A stretch of 64,000 nucleotides of DNA, taken from contig CATNEN010000001.1 in NCBI GenBank assembly GCA_950097015.1, positions 124,001 through 188,000 on the forward strand, in the 5' to 3' direction. Source of the stretch: Macrostomum hystrix. Its lineage: Eukaryota > Platyhelminthes > Macrostomidae. The position numbers and the translations under genes are program-made. The notes below the pieces were generated by a model. That model saw only the letters and a program-made list of their open reading frames with translations, ran no database searches and had not been told where the DNA came from. Below, in pieces: positions 45,301-57,920 of the stretch (its first letter is position 1; every line of letters begins with the position of its first letter).

Positions 45301-45722
45301 GTAAATGCTACATAGTTATGTGTCTTTGTCCCTTATGAATGTGTCTTTGTTCCTTCCGAATATGTCTTTGTTCATTCTGAATTTGTCTTTGTTCCTTCTG
45401 AATGCGTCTTTGTTCCTTCTGAATTTGTCTTTGTTATTTATGAATTTGTCTTCGTTCCTTCTGAATGGGTCTTTGTTCCTTCTGATTTCTGAATAAGTAT
45501 TTGGTCCTTCTATAAATCTATGTATTTAAACCATAAGAATCCCAATCTATGACACAATAAGAATCCTAATCTGTAAACCATAACAATCCCAATCTATGAC
45601 ACAATAAGAATCCTAATCTATAAACTGTGAAAATCCCAATCTATAATCCATAAGAATCCCAATCTATAAACCATTAGAATCCCAATCTCTTTAATCCTCA
45701 TCCCCTATGCTTAAATCCGCAG
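45301..45722 (+). repeat. FEN1 intron 3 with two short tandem repeats
   Basis: GTAAAT to ATCCGCAG. Its left half has about 8 units of a 21-bp repeat around GTCTTTGTTCCTTCTGAAT (45310-45490). Its right half has irregular copies of AAGAATCCCAATCTATAA (45530-45690). Confidence 0.85.
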
Positions 45723-46082
45723 GTGCCAGAGAACTGGCAGTACCAGGAAGCCAGGCGCCTCTTCGCTCATCCGGATGTCACACCGGGCGACACTATCGAT
45801 TTGAAATGGTCCGAGCCGGACGAGGCGGGCCTAGTCAAATTTCTGGTGGAAGAGAACGGCTTCAACGAGGATAGGGTTCGAAGCGGTGCTAAGAGACTGC
45901 TCAAGGCCAAGCAGACCACTACTCAGGGTCGGATTGATTCGTTCTTCTCCGTCCTGCAGCCTGCGCCGCCGCCTGGTCCCGCCGGTCAGAAGCGGAAATC
46001 TATCGCCGAGGCTGGCAAAGGACCGGCTGCTAAAAAGAAATCCGGAGGTGCCAGCAGCGGCGGATTCAAAAAGAGGAAGTGA
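45723..46082 (+). CDS. Flap endonuclease 1, exon 4
   Basis: Residues 270-388 and stop. The WSEPDE and RSGAKRL blocks are typical. The PCNA-interacting box QGRIDSFF occupies residues 337-344, as in human FEN1. A lysine- and arginine-rich tail (KKKSGG, FKKRK) is the expected nuclear localisation and DNA-contact tail. Total length 388 residues, close to the family norm of about 380. Confidence 0.96.
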   Translation: MPENWQYQEARRLFAHPDVTPGDTIDLKWSEPDEAGLVKFLVEENGFNEDRVRSGAKRLLKAKQTTTQGRIDSFFSVLQPAPPPGPAGQKRKSIAEAGKGPAAKKKSGGASSGGFKKRK

Positions 46083-46180
46083 CGAAACACTCACGAGTGC
46101 TTGCGGCTAAACTAATTGACGCATTGCGGTGGACTCCAAATTGTAATTTATAGTGGATATTTTTCTATATTTTTTTAAAC

Positions 46181-46186
46181 ATTAAA
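46181..46186 (+). terminator. FEN1 polyadenylation signal candidate (ATTAAA)
   Basis: The common variant hexamer ATTAAA lies 99 bases after the FEN1 stop. The 23-bp minisatellite begins within about ten bases of it. Confidence 0.45.
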
Positions 46187-46191
46187 TTGTA

Positions 46192-48265
46192 AGATTGGGA
46201 TTTTAGAGAATAGAATTTGGGACTTAAGGGGATTTAAGAGTGGGACTCGATCGGATTTTTTTAATTGAGTTCGATAGGGTTAAAGATTAGGATTCGAGGG
46301 GATGGAAGATTGGGATTTGAGAGAATGGATTATTAGGATTTGAAAGGATTTATCAGAATTGAAGATTGGGATTTGAGAGAATGGATTATTAGGATTTGAA
46401 AGGATTTATCAGAATGGAAGATTGGGATTTGAAAGGATGGAAGATTGGGATTTGAGAGGATGGAAGATTGGGATTTTAGAGGACGGAATATTGGGATTTC
46501 AGAGGATGGAAGATTGGGATTTAAGAGCATGGAAGATTGGGATTTCAGAGGATGGAAGATTGGGATTTGAGAGCATGGAAGATTGGGATTTGAGAGGATG
46601 GAAGATTGGGATTTGAGAGCATGGAAGATTGGGATTTGAGAGCATGGAAGATTGGGATTTGAGAGAATAGAAGATTGGGATTTGAGAGAATAGAAGATTG
46701 GGATTTGAGAGAATGGAAGATTGGGTTTTGAGAGTATGGAAGATTGGGTTTTGAGAGTATGGAAGATTGGGATTTGAGAGAATGGAAGATTGGGATTTGA
46801 GAGAATAGAAGATTGGGATTTGAGAGAATGGAAGATTGGGTTTTGAGAGTATGGAAGATTGGGTTTTGAGAGTATGGAAGATTGGGATTTGAGAGAATGG
46901 AACATTGGGTTTTGAGAGAATGGAAGATTGGGTTTTGAGAGTATGGAAGATTGGGTTTTGAGAGTATGGAAGATTGGGTTTTGAGAGTATGGAAGATTGG
47001 GTTTTTAGAGAATGGAAGATTGGGTTTTGAGAGTATGGAAGATTGGGTTTTGAGAGTATGGAAGATTGGGTTTTGAGAGAATGGAAGATTGGGTTTTGAG
47101 AGTATGGAAGATTGGGTTTTTAGAGAATGGAAGATTGGGTTTTGAGAGTATGGAAGATTGGGTTTTGAGAGTATGGAAGATTGGGTTTTGAGAGAATGGA
47201 AGATTGGGATTTGAGAGGATGGAAAATTGGGTTTTGAGAGTATGGAAGATTGGGTTTTGAGAGTATGGAAGATTGGGTTTTGAGAGTATGGAAGATTGGG
47301 ATTTGAGAGGATGGAAGATTGGGTTTTGAGAGAATGGAAGATTGGGTTTTGAGAGCATGGAAGATTGGGTTTTGAGAGTATGGAAGATTGGGTTTTGAGA
47401 GAATGGAAGATTGGGATTTGAGAGGATGGAAGATTGGGTTTTGAGAGTATGGAAGATTGGGATTTGAGAGAATGGAAGATTGGGATTTGAGAGTATGGAA
47501 GATTGGGTTTTGAGAGCATGGAAGATTGGGTTTTGAGAGAATGGAAGATTGGGTTTTGAGAGTATGGAAGATTGGGTTTTGAGAGTATGGAAGATTGGGT
47601 TTTGAGAGAATGGAAGATTGGGTTTTGAGAGTATGGAAGATTGGGATTTGAGAGAATGGAAGATTGGGATTTGAGAGCATGGAAGATTGGGTTTTGAGAG
47701 CATGGAAGATTGGGTTTTGAGAGAATGGAAGATTGGGTTTTGAGAGTATGGAAGATTGGGTTTTGAGAGTATGGAAGATTGGGTTTTGAGAGAATGGAAG
47801 ATTGGGATTTGAGAGGATGGAAGATTGGGTTTTGAGAGTATGGAAGATTGGGTTTTGAGAGAATGGAAGATTGGGATTTGAGAGGATGGAAGATTGGGTT
47901 TTGAGAGTATGGAAGATTGGGATTTGAGAGAATGGAAGATTGGGATTTGAGAGCATGGAAGATTGGGTTTTGAGAGCATGGAAGATTGGGATTTGAGAGA
48001 ATAGAAGATTGGGATTTGAGAGAATGGAAGATTGGGTTTTGAGAGTATGGAAGATTGGGTTTTGAGAGTATGGAAGATTGGGATTTGAGAGGATGGAAGA
48101 TTGGGATTTGAGAGGATGGAAGATTGGAATTTGAGAGGATGGAAGGTTGGGATTTGAGAGGATGGAAGATTGGGATTTGAGATGATGAAAGATTAGGATT
48201 TGAGATGATGAAAGATTGGGATTTGAGACGATTTAAGATAGGGATTTGAGTGGATAGATGATTGG
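46192..48265. repeat. Minisatellite, 23-bp units (GGAAGATTGGGATTTGAGAG)
   Basis: About 88 units of GGAAGATTGGGWTTTGAGAG plus three or four bases. Units differ at GGGATTT or GGGTTTT and at GAGAAT, GAGTAT, GAGCAT or GAGGAT. Both ends are degenerate. Units of the same family appear at 57040-57440 and, inverted, at 53060-53110. Confidence 0.95.
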
Positions 48266-49149
48266 GATTTCTTCAGGATGAATTTGGATTGGATTTTACT
48301 AAGTAGGAAGAAGTCTTTGTAAACAGTTTTGTACGCTTTGATATTAAACAATTTTTTACATTCTTTTAAGGATCCGTGTAACAATTCAAGTAACGATTAT
48401 AACTAATTCTTTCACTTCGAAATTGTCAGAAGTACTATTTGCAACTCAATAATAAGTATAAAAATTATTTTTATTTTACAGTTCGAAGGTACTTTTTGCA
48501 AATTCACCCGGTATTTGGACCCATTCTAGTTTGTGTTTAATACTTAGTTATCGCGCATTTAAATTGTGTAATTATTATAGTGTTTAACATTTCCTGCAAA
48601 ATAAGAAAAGAAGAAATACATTGTATTTTCATATTTCGGAACTAAAAAATGAAACGAATAAAACACGTTTTTTATACATACTCAAATATTTATTGTAACT
48701 CTAAAGAATTGTAAAAAAGACAGAACTAATATTTATTCTCCCAAAATCTAATTAACAAACTCATTAAATTTCTAACCAGGTAAAAAGAGCTGTCCGTTGT
48801 ACTAAGAAATAGAAAAATTATAATTCAGTTTTGAATTCTGTAGTCAGATTTCGCTTCCTGTTTTAATTCGACCCAGTTACCAGGGCCGGATATTGAGCTG
48901 AGCTCAAGTATAAAAGGACCGATTCTTTCACCTGTCTCGCTTTTCTCTTGATCTCTCACTCTCTTTCTCTCTCTTTTTCTAGTTCGGATCTCGCTTTGAA
49001 TCTATACGAGTAATAGCCTTCCTGATTTGCCCTATGTGCCTTTCCTGAACATTTTCTTTTCCAATTTGTATTATCAACGGCTGCGTTTCGCTACTAAAAT
49101 TACGGTTACGAAACGCATTTTTTGAAAAGGCTTTTAAAGTACTTAAAGA
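48266..49149. other. Unique spacer between two arrays
   Basis: No gene recognised. It contains the possible promoter at 48910-48917, listed separately. Confidence 0.5.
48910..48917 (+). promoter_or_regulatory. Possible TATA box
   Basis: TATAAAAG is followed 30-50 bases later by a pyrimidine-rich stretch and by a 3'-splice-site-like TCTCTCTTTTTCTAG (ending about 48982). It could be the promoter of the membrane-protein gene starting at 52819, with the 49-52 kb array transcribed. No exon is visible to confirm it. Confidence 0.3.
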
Positions 49150-52100
49150 GATACGGGAGAGATTAGATACGCGATAGAGACAGGAGAGATATGGCACTGA
49201 AGAGATAGGACACGAGTGAGACGAGACGTGGGAGAGATAAGACACGAGTGAGACGAGACTTGGGAGAGATAAGACACGGAAGGGACGAGACGTGGGAGAG
49301 ATAAAACACGGGTGAGATTCGACGTGGGAGAGATAAGACACGGAAGGGACGAGACTTGGGAGAGATTAGACACGGAAGGGACGAGACTTGGGAGAGATTA
49401 GACACGGAAGGGACGAGACTTGGGAGAGATTAGACACGGAAGGGACGAGACTTGGGAGAGATTAGACACGGAAGGGACGAGACTTGGGAGAAATTAGACA
49501 CGGAAGGGACGAGACTTGGGAGAGATTAGACACGGAAGGGACGAGACTTGGGAGAGATTAGACACGGAAGGGACGAGACTTGGGAGAGATTAGACACGGA
49601 AGGGACGAGACTTGGGAGAGATTAGACACGGAAGGGACGAGACGTGGGAGAGATTAGACACGGAAGGGACGAGACGTGGGAGAGATTAGACACGGAAGGG
49701 ACGAGACGTGGGAGAGATTAGACACGGAAGGGACGAGACGTGGGAGAGATTAGACACGGAAGGGACGAGACTTGGGAGAAATTAGACACGGAAAGGACGA
49801 GACTTGGGAGAAATTAGACACGGAAGGGACGAGACTTGGGAGAGATTAGACACGGAAGGGACGAGACTTGGGAGAAATTAGACACGGAAGGGACGAGACT
49901 TGGGAGAGATTAGACACGGAAGGGACGAGACTTGGGAGAGATTAGACACGGAAGGGACGAGACTTGGGAGAAATTAGACACGGAAGGGACGAGACTTGGG
50001 AGAGATTAGACACGGAAGGGACGAGACTAGGGAGAGATTAGACACGGAAGGGACGAGACGTGGGAGAGATTAGACACGGAAGGGACGAGACGTGGGAGAG
50101 ATTAGACACGGAAGGGACGAGACGTGGGAGAGATTAGACACGGAAGGGACGAGACGTGGGAGAGATTAGACACGGAAGGGACGAGACTTGGGAGAAATTA
50201 GACACGGAAAGGACGAGACTTGGGAGAAATTAGACACGGAAGGGACGAGACTTGGGAGAGATTAGACACGGAAGAGACGAGACTGGAGAGATAAGACACG
50301 GAAGGGACGAGACTTGGGAGAGATTAGACACGGAAGGGACGAGACGTGGGAGAGATAAAACACGGGTGAGATTCGACGTGGGAGAGATAAGACACGGAAG
50401 GGACGAGACTTGGGAGAGATTAGACACGGAAGGGACGAGACGTGGGAGAGATTAGACACGGAAGGGACGAGACTAGGGAGAGATTAGACACGGAAGGGAC
50501 GAGACTTGGGAGAGATTAGACACGGAAGGGACGAGACTTGGGAGAGATTAGACACGGAAGGGACGAGACTTGGGAGAGATTAGACACGGAAGGGACGAGA
50601 CTTGGGAGAAATTAGACACGGAAGGGACGAGACTTGGGAGAGATTAGACATGGAAGGGACGAGACTTGGGAGAGATTAGACACGGAAGGGACAAGACTTG
50701 GGAGATATTAGACACGGAAGGGACGAGACGTGGGAGAGATTAGACACGGAAGGGACGAGACTTGGGAGAAATTAGACACGGAAGGGACGAGACTTGGGAG
50801 AGATTAGACACGGAAGGGACGAGACTTGGGAGAGATTAGACACGGAAGGGACGAGACTTGGGAGAGATTAGACACGGAAGGGACGAGACGTGGGAGAGAT
50901 TAGACACGGAAGGGACGAGACGTGGGAGAGATTAGACACGGAAGGGACGAGACGTGGGAGAGATTAGACACGGAAGGGACGAGACGTGGGAGAGATTAGA
51001 CACGGAAAGGACGAGACTTGGGAGAAATTAGACACGGAAGGGACGAGACTTGGGAGAGATTAGACACGGAAGGGACGAGACTTGGGAGAGATTAGACACG
51101 GAAGGGACGAGACTTGGGAGAGATTAGACACGGAAGGGACGAGACTTGGGAGAGATTAGACACGGAAGGGACGAGACTTGGGAGAGATTAGACACGGAAG
51201 GGACGAGACTTGGGAGAAATTAGACACGGAAGGGACGAGACTTGGGAGAGATTAGACACGGAAGGGACGAGACTTGGGAGAGATTAGACACGGAAGGGAC
51301 GAGACTTGGGAGAAATTAGACACGGAAGGGACGAGACGTGGGAGAGATTAGACACGGAAGGGACGAGACTTGGGAGAAATTAGACACGGAAGGGACGAGA
51401 CTTGGGAGAGATTAGACACGGAAGGGACGAGACTTGGGAGAGATTAGACACGGAAGGGACGAGACTTGGGAGAGATTAGACACGGAAGGGACGAGACTTG
51501 GGAGAGATTAGACACGGAAGGGACGAGACGTGGGAGAGATTAGACACGGAAGGGACGAGACGTGGGAGAGATTAGACACGGAAGGGACGAGACGTGGGAG
51601 AGATTAGACACGGAAGGGACGAGACTTGGGAGAAATTAGACACGGAAGGGACGAGACTTGGGAGAGATTAGACACGGAAGGGACGAGACTTGGGAGAGAT
51701 TAGACACGGAAGGGACGAGACGTGGGAGAAATTAGACACGGAAAGGACGAGACTTGGGAGAAATTAGACACGGAAGGGACGAGACTTGGGAGAGATTAGA
51801 CACGGAAGGGACGAGACTTGGGAGAGATAAGACACGGAGGGACGAGACTTTGGAGAGAAAAGACACGGAAGAGACGAGACTTGGGAGAGATAAAACACGG
51901 GTGAGAGGCGACGTGGGAGAGATAAGACACGGAAGGGATGAGACGTGGGAGAGATAAGGCATGAAATATTAGACACGGAAGGGATGAGACTTGGGAGAGA
52001 TAAAACACGGGTGAGAGGCGACGTGGGAGAGATAAGACACGGAAGGGACGAGACTTGGGAGAGATAAAACACGGGTGAGAGACGACGTGGGAGAGATAAG

Positions 52101-52200
52101 ACACGGAAGGGATGAGACTTGGGAGAAATAAAACACGGGTGAGATACGACGTGGGAGAGATAAGACACGGAAGGGACGAGACTTGGGAGAGATAAGACAG
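49150..52200. repeat. Minisatellite, 32-bp units (GACACGGAAGGGACGAGACT)
   Basis: About 95 units of AGACACGGAAGGGACGAGAC followed by TTGGGAGAGATT. Alternatives are GACGTGGG and GAGAAATT. Blocks of four GACGTGGG units followed by a GGAAAGGAC unit recur, showing higher-order duplication. Both ends (before about 49330 and after 51830) are more degenerate, with GATAAGACACGGGTGAGA-type units. Confidence 0.95.
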
Positions 52201-52818
52201 ACGATAGTTTTAGACATTGGTGAGATTATATAGAGTAGAGATTCAACGTTGGAGATATGTGGAGACCGAAGAGATTAGACTTTTCTGTTTTGATTTCTCA
52301 ATCTCACTAATTTTGAAGCTTACGAACAGTTTTATAAATGCTTACAAAATGCGCTAGTACTCATTTCAAATAACAATAATTAAACGACTGAGGTGAGTTG
52401 TGACTCAGTACCCTTGAATGATAGCTGGTAATTTCTATCCAGCTGTCGTTTGTCTTGATTTGCGTCACACGCATTTAATTGCTGCTTGAGGAATGCTGCT
52501 GGCCCCACCTCAGATTGAATCTTAAAGGTATCGCCCGTCTCTCCTCAACCGCACCTATACTAGGATGCGATTAAGTACTCGTACGTACATTGCATGTTTG
52601 TTAAGGGGGAAAAATTGCAATCCCTATTTGGCCACTGAACCTGTAGCCAATCCGGCGCATTCTAAGCGTTTGGCGTCATCAGGGAAGGAGGGGAACTCTA
52701 ACATACACCTGCTACTCAGCGCGGTGGATTCCATTCAAAGGCGATCGCTTCTAACCGTTTATTTTCACATTCTCTACATCGAATTTTTTAATTGTTATTT
52801 CTTTTCGCTTTTCACAAC
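52201..52818 (+). promoter_or_regulatory. Upstream/5' UTR region of the membrane-protein gene
   Basis: Unique sequence with CCAAT (about 52648) and a CRE-like GCGTCATC (about 52672), both weak evidence. Open frames here are short and do not resemble a known family. Confidence 0.3.
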
Positions 52819-53012
52819 ATGTCGCTTAGCGGCTCATCTGGCGGTGGTGCTTCGCCCTGGATGATGGCTCTGTTTCTAGCCGCCGGCGTGATCGGCGGGG
52901 TACTCATGGTGCTGGCTGTGCTGCTAGTCTGCAAGTTCTGCTGCGGGCGCAATGCTAGAAGCGACGATAGCGGCGGCGGCTGCTTTGGTGGCAGCGGGGG
53001 CGGCAGTGGACG
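52819..53012 (+). CDS. Single-pass membrane protein, possibly synaptotagmin-like, exon 1
   Basis: Encodes residues 1-64 and two bases of codon 65. There is a short Gly/Ser N-terminus without a classical signal peptide, one membrane segment at about residues 14-38, then Cys38, Cys41 and Cys42 next to basic residues and a Gly/Ser/Cys linker. N-terminal anchor plus a juxtamembrane cysteine cluster is the synaptotagmin plan, but it also fits other small membrane proteins. An upstream in-frame ATG at 52792 would add nine residues. Donor GGACG|GTAATT in phase 2. Confidence 0.6.
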
Positions 53013-53059
53013 GTAATTATCTGGGGCCCATTCTGTATTTCGCATGGTTTAATTATAGG

Positions 53060-53520
53060 TCTCAATCCTAATCTTTCATCCTCTCAAATCCCAATATTCT
53101 ATCCTCTCAAACTTCGATATTATCCTTCCCAAATCCCAATTTCCCATCTTACTAAATTCAAATATGTTCCCAAATCTCCCATCTTCCCAAATCTCCCATC
53201 TTCCCAGATCTCCCATTTTACCAAATCTCCTATCTTCCGAAATCTCCCATTTTCGCAAATCTCCCATTTTACCAAATCTCCTATCTTCCGAAATTTTCCA
53301 TCTTCCCAAATCTCCCATTTTCCCAAATCTCCCATTTTCCCAAATCTCCCATCTTCCTAAATCTCCCATCTTCCCAAATCTCTCATCTTCACAAATCTCC
53401 CATTTTCCCAAATCCCCCATCTTCCTAAATCTCCCATCTTCCCAAATCTCCCACCTTCCCAAATCTCCCATCTTTCCAAATTCTGATCTTCCATTTTCTC
53501 AAATCCCAGTCTTTCATCCG
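53060..53520. repeat. Minisatellite, 17-bp units (CCCATCTTCCCAAATCT)
   Basis: About 24 units in intron 1. The left end (TTTCATCCTCTCAAATCCCA) is the reverse complement of the 46-48 kb family, and the regular 17-bp unit may have come from it by loss. Confidence 0.9.
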
Positions 53521-54020
53521 AGTTCAGTTGAGAATACATAGATCCCATTTTTTCGTCGCATTAGGCCTTCAAAGTCATTTTCAATATTTTAGGATTCAAA
53601 TTTTTGTGTTTAGGCCCATTTACGAGATCCAACGAAATGAAAAAGTCGAGAAATTTTTGGAATGCCTTAAAACTGCTACGTTATCTTTATTGTTGTAGGC
53701 AATGCTTTTTAATTCCTTTCAAAGACGAAGTGGTTTTTCACCTGTCATTTTATTGACAAGATGATTTTTTAATAGGATTTCAGTCAGAACCAGATTAATT
53801 TGCTAGTGTAACATCATGCAATTTGTCTTATCTTAACTTCGGGTACATATGTACTAAGTTGGTAATGACAAGTTCTGAAAATATGTTCTCTTGAAAAAGA
53901 TCGCTACGCTACGAGTGTGTTGGGTGCCTCGATTTTTTTCCAGCAAAAAATCCTTATTTTAAGCACTATCAGTTGCACAGTTCCTCGATTGTTGTATAAT
54001 TTTTTTCTATAAGAGAAGAG
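53521..54020. other. Intron 1, unique part
   Basis: AT-rich, no gene recognised. Confidence 0.5.
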
Positions 54021-54655
54021 AAAATGCCTCTCTCTCTCTTCCCTGTTCCTCTCCCTCTCTCTTCCCTGTTCCTCCCCCCTCTCTTTACTGTTCCTCTCCC
54101 TCTCTCTTCCCTGTTCCTCTCCCCCTCTCTTCACTGTTCCTCTCCCTTTCTATTCCCTGTTCCTCTCCCTCTCTCTTCCCTGTTCCTCCCCCCCTCTCTT
54201 TACTGTTCCTCTCCCTCTCTCTTCCCTGTTCCTCTCTCTTCCCTGTTCCTCTCCCCCTCTCTTCACTGTTCCTCTCCCCCTCTCTTCACTGTTCCCCTCT
54301 CTCTTCCCTGTTCCTCTCTCTCTCTCTTCCCTGTTCCTCTCCCCCTCTCTTCACTGTTCCTCTCCCCCTCTCTTCACTGTTCCCCTCTCTCTCTTCCCTG
54401 TTCCTCCCCCTCTCTCTCTTCCCTGTTCCTCTCTCTCTCTTCACTGTTCCCCTCTCTCTCTTCCCTGTTCCTCTCTCTCTCTTCACTGTTCCTCTCTCTC
54501 TCTTTTCCCTGTTCCTCCCCCTCTCTCTTCCCTGTTCCTCTCCCTATCTCTTCCCTGTTCCTCCCCCCCTCTCTTCACTGTTTCTCTCCCTCTTTTCCCT
54601 GTTCCTCTCTCTCTCTTCCCTGTTCCTATCCTTCTCTCTTCCCTACTCCTCTGAC
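54021..54655. repeat. Pyrimidine-rich repeat (CTCTCTTCCCTGTTCCTC)
   Basis: Irregular units of 18-27 bases built from CTCTCCC and TTCCCTGTTCCTC. It is an almost pure polypyrimidine strand, and the long plus-strand open frame is a by-product. Confidence 0.9.
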
Positions 54656-55479
54656 TTCCTCCATATTTGTCTTATTTTCTACCTATAGTTTTCTGTCAAC
54701 TAGTTTTGTAGTCAATATTCAAATCAAATCCTAGCAAAGTTATTCCCGTGAACTCGACGCAGACAATAATAACGTTGGAATGGCAGCGATTAAAAGTGCT
54801 CCAAGCATCTATTCATAAAAAAATCTGGTTCAAATTCTCAGAGACAATGCTTAATAATCCCGGGTTCCAGTTTTTTAGTTTAAAACAATGAGACTCTAAA
54901 ATGGTAGTTTAGAATAATTTCAGATTTTTTGAAAATCACGTGTCTTTCATTTGCACTTTTTCGGGTTCCGCTCTGTCGCAGCTCCACTCTGTCTCTCTCA
55001 TCTGTCCCCTGTTCCATAACTCAGAAGACAATAGTAGGCTACTAGTGGAGTTCACGATATTTTTTTCACATTTCCTCTTCCTCTGTGGAGGAAAAATAGC
55101 GTAGAGACTCGTTAGGGAAGGGAGTATGACGTTTAAAAACATACTCGTACATGCTGCTGCCGCTGCTGCTGCTGCTGCTACTGATGATGAAGCGCAGATA
55201 GGAATCCGACCTGCATCACGAGGCCCTGTGTTTTTTAGGTCCTAACAAAATTTTTCATTCTACACATATGAGGTGTGATTTTTTCCTATCCCATCGCAGT
55301 TTCACTAGGCGGGTATTGTCGCAGCTCAAATGTCACTTGGAGATTGTTTGTTTGCGTTCTATTATCAAAAATAGTCACGTGGCTCATGAGGATTTGGGGA
55401 GAGGAATGCAGTGGAATGGGATTCTGAATTGATCTACTGGGAAGTATTTGTCTGTGATCTGAGTAATATGGATTCACAT
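54656..55479. other. Intron 1, unique part
   Basis: No gene recognised. A short GCTGCTGCTGCTGC run lies near 55165. Confidence 0.5.
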
Positions 55480-56185
55480 AGAAATGGGATTCCGGAGAAA
55501 TGGGATCACAAAGAAATGGGATCACGGAGAAATGGGATCATAAAGAAATGAGATCATGGAGAAATGGGATCCTGGAGAAATGAGATCATGGAGTAATAGG
55601 ATCATGGAGTAATGGGATCATGGAGAAATGGGATCATGGAGAAATGAGATCATGGAGAAATGGGATCATGGAGAAATGGGATCATGGAGTAATGGGATCA
55701 TGGAGAAATGGGATCATGGAGAAATGGGATCATAAAGAAATGGGATCATGGAGAAATGAGATCATGGAGTAATGGGATCATGGAGAAATGGGATCATGGA
55801 GAAATGAGATCATAGAGAAATGGGATCATGGAGAAATGGGATCATGGAGAAATGGGATCATGGAGAAATGGGATCATGGAGTAATGGGATCATGGAGAAA
55901 TGGGATCATAGAGCTTTGGGATCATAGAGATATGGGATCATAGAGCTTTGGGATCACAGAGATATGGGATCATAGAGATATGGGATCATAGAGATATGGG
56001 ATCATAGAGCTGTGGGATCACAGAGATATGGGATCATAGAGATATCGGATCATAGAGATATGGGATCATAGAGATATGGGATCATAGAGCTTTGGTATCA
56101 CGGAGAATTGGGATCATGAGAAAATGGAATCATGGAGAAATGGGATCATAGAGCATTGTGATCATAAAAATATGGGATCATAGAC
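55480..56185. repeat. Minisatellite, 16-bp units (GAAATGGGATCATGGA)
   Basis: About 43 units. The left two thirds is the GAAATGGGATCATGGA type and the right third (from about 55905) the GATATGGGATCATAGA type. Confidence 0.95.
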
Positions 56186-57035
56186 CAATGCTTTCGCAGA
56201 AAGTGCTGTATCAACTATGTGCGATGCATTCCACCTAATTTCTAGTATGAATCAAGCAAAAATGTATCTAGAATTAAACCCAATATCCCATTCACGATAG
56301 ATCACAATTTCCCAGTTGTTAAGACTCTATTTATGTGAAGGCGTGAACATCTGCTTATCTGGTGTATATATTATCTATATATTTCGCTCTTCATTCGACA
56401 TCCATTAAATAGATGGACTTAGTTCCTAATGACTAATACTGTTCGGATTTATTAATTATTCATCATTTTTTAAGAACAGAAGGAATACTTATATTGAGAG
56501 AGAGAGAGGGAGAGACAGGGCCTTTTGGCGATTTCGAGTGCTCTAGCGAGAGTAGGAGGTAGAGAGAGAGAGGCGAATGCCATCTGCTCCCCCCCCATGG
56601 CCCCCATGAGATCTTAAAGAGCCATATAGCCACTCACTGGCAATGCCCGCATCCGCATAGACACATACTCCTATCATCGCTCACTAGCCATTGTAGTGAA
56701 TGAACTTCCCTCTAGCACTAATCGAATACTTACATGTGTGATGCGTAACCCTGTCACATCCTTATTTAGGCACTTTCTATTCTAATGCCTTCTCTATTTT
56801 CATACACAAAATATGTGAATGACAGAATTAAATAACAGGTCTCCATTAGCACACTGGAAGCACCCGAGGCTCAGGGGGACGATTCCTATTAACACGATTT
56901 AGCTTTTTTAATAAACATATTTACGATCCAACGACAATATTAGAACGATCAGATCCAATTAAAACAGAGCCTAAAAGCTTGGCCAACTGAAATGGGTGCT
57001 TTGTTGGCTAGGACATTGTAGTTAGTATGGCTCGG
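56186..57035. other. Intron 1, unique part
   Basis: No gene recognised. It has a GAGAGAGAGAGAGGGAGAGA run near 56500. Confidence 0.5.
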
Positions 57036-57440
57036 GATTTTGGGATTTGCGAGGACAGAAGATTAGGTTTTTGGGGATGGAAGATTGGGATTTGGGAGCA
57101 TGGAAGATTGGGATTTGAGAGGATGGAAGATTGGGATTTGAGAGCATGGAAGATTGGGATTTCAGAGGATGGAAGATTGGGATTCGAGAGTATGGAAGAT
57201 TGGGATTTGAGAGCATGAAAGATTGGGATTCGAGAGCATGGAAGATTGGGATTTCAGAGGATGGAAGATTGGGATTTCAGAGCATGAAAGATTGGGATTT
57301 GAGAGCATGGAAGATTGGATTTGGGAGGAAGAAATATTGAAATCTAAGAGATTGAAGATTAGGATTTGGAATTTGGGAGCCGGAGGATGGATTGTTTAGG
57401 ATTAAAGAGGATTGTAGATTGAGATTTGAGAGGGTGGGAG
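57036..57440. repeat. Minisatellite, 23-bp units, same family as 46-48 kb
   Basis: About 12 clear units of GGAAGATTGGGATTTGAGAG plus CAT or GAT, decaying to the right after 57310. Confidence 0.93.
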
Positions 57441-57920
57441 ATTGGGAATGGGATTTTAGCTACAGTTGTCGCATTGCTCTAGAATATCGTTTATCCAAAG
57501 CTTTGAATAATATTGTTAAACTAGTGTGGCAAAGTCGAATGTCAATTTTTATTCCGTAAAAAATCCCAATGAAATTATTAGTCGAGAATCTCAGTCGAAA
57601 GCGCGCCATAGGTCAATCTATCCCTGGTCCTGCAATCTCCTATGCCAGCTATTCCCTATTCCATCATAGCCAACTGGTTCCGTTGACAAATATGGGAATG
57701 GCAAGCAGGATCTAGCCTTGGAGTTACAGTCGTCGGTCCTGTTTGAATAAAGTATATTTTTTACGGTACTTACTAACCCACCGCCAAAGCTCAAAAACCA
57801 ATCAATTATGCATTTGACGCTCACGTGACTTTAGAGCCATGCAAGCTAAATTTAGGGTTCCGCTGCGACTACACCCACTTTTACTTATTTTATTTCTTAA
57901 AATTTTATTATTTTTTTCAG
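57441..57920. other. Intron 1, right end
   Basis: Unique sequence ending in the strong 3' splice site ATTATTTTTTTCAG. Confidence 0.6.

Noticed and set aside
46333-47979. Several long minus-strand frames with SQNPIFH and LKTQSS repeats
   Set aside because: By-products of the 23-bp array (three units per 23 codons). Multiple overlapping frames are open.
54024-54734. 236-codon Ser/Leu/Pro-rich frame
   Set aside because: It is the translation of a polypyrimidine repeat in an intron. No domain.
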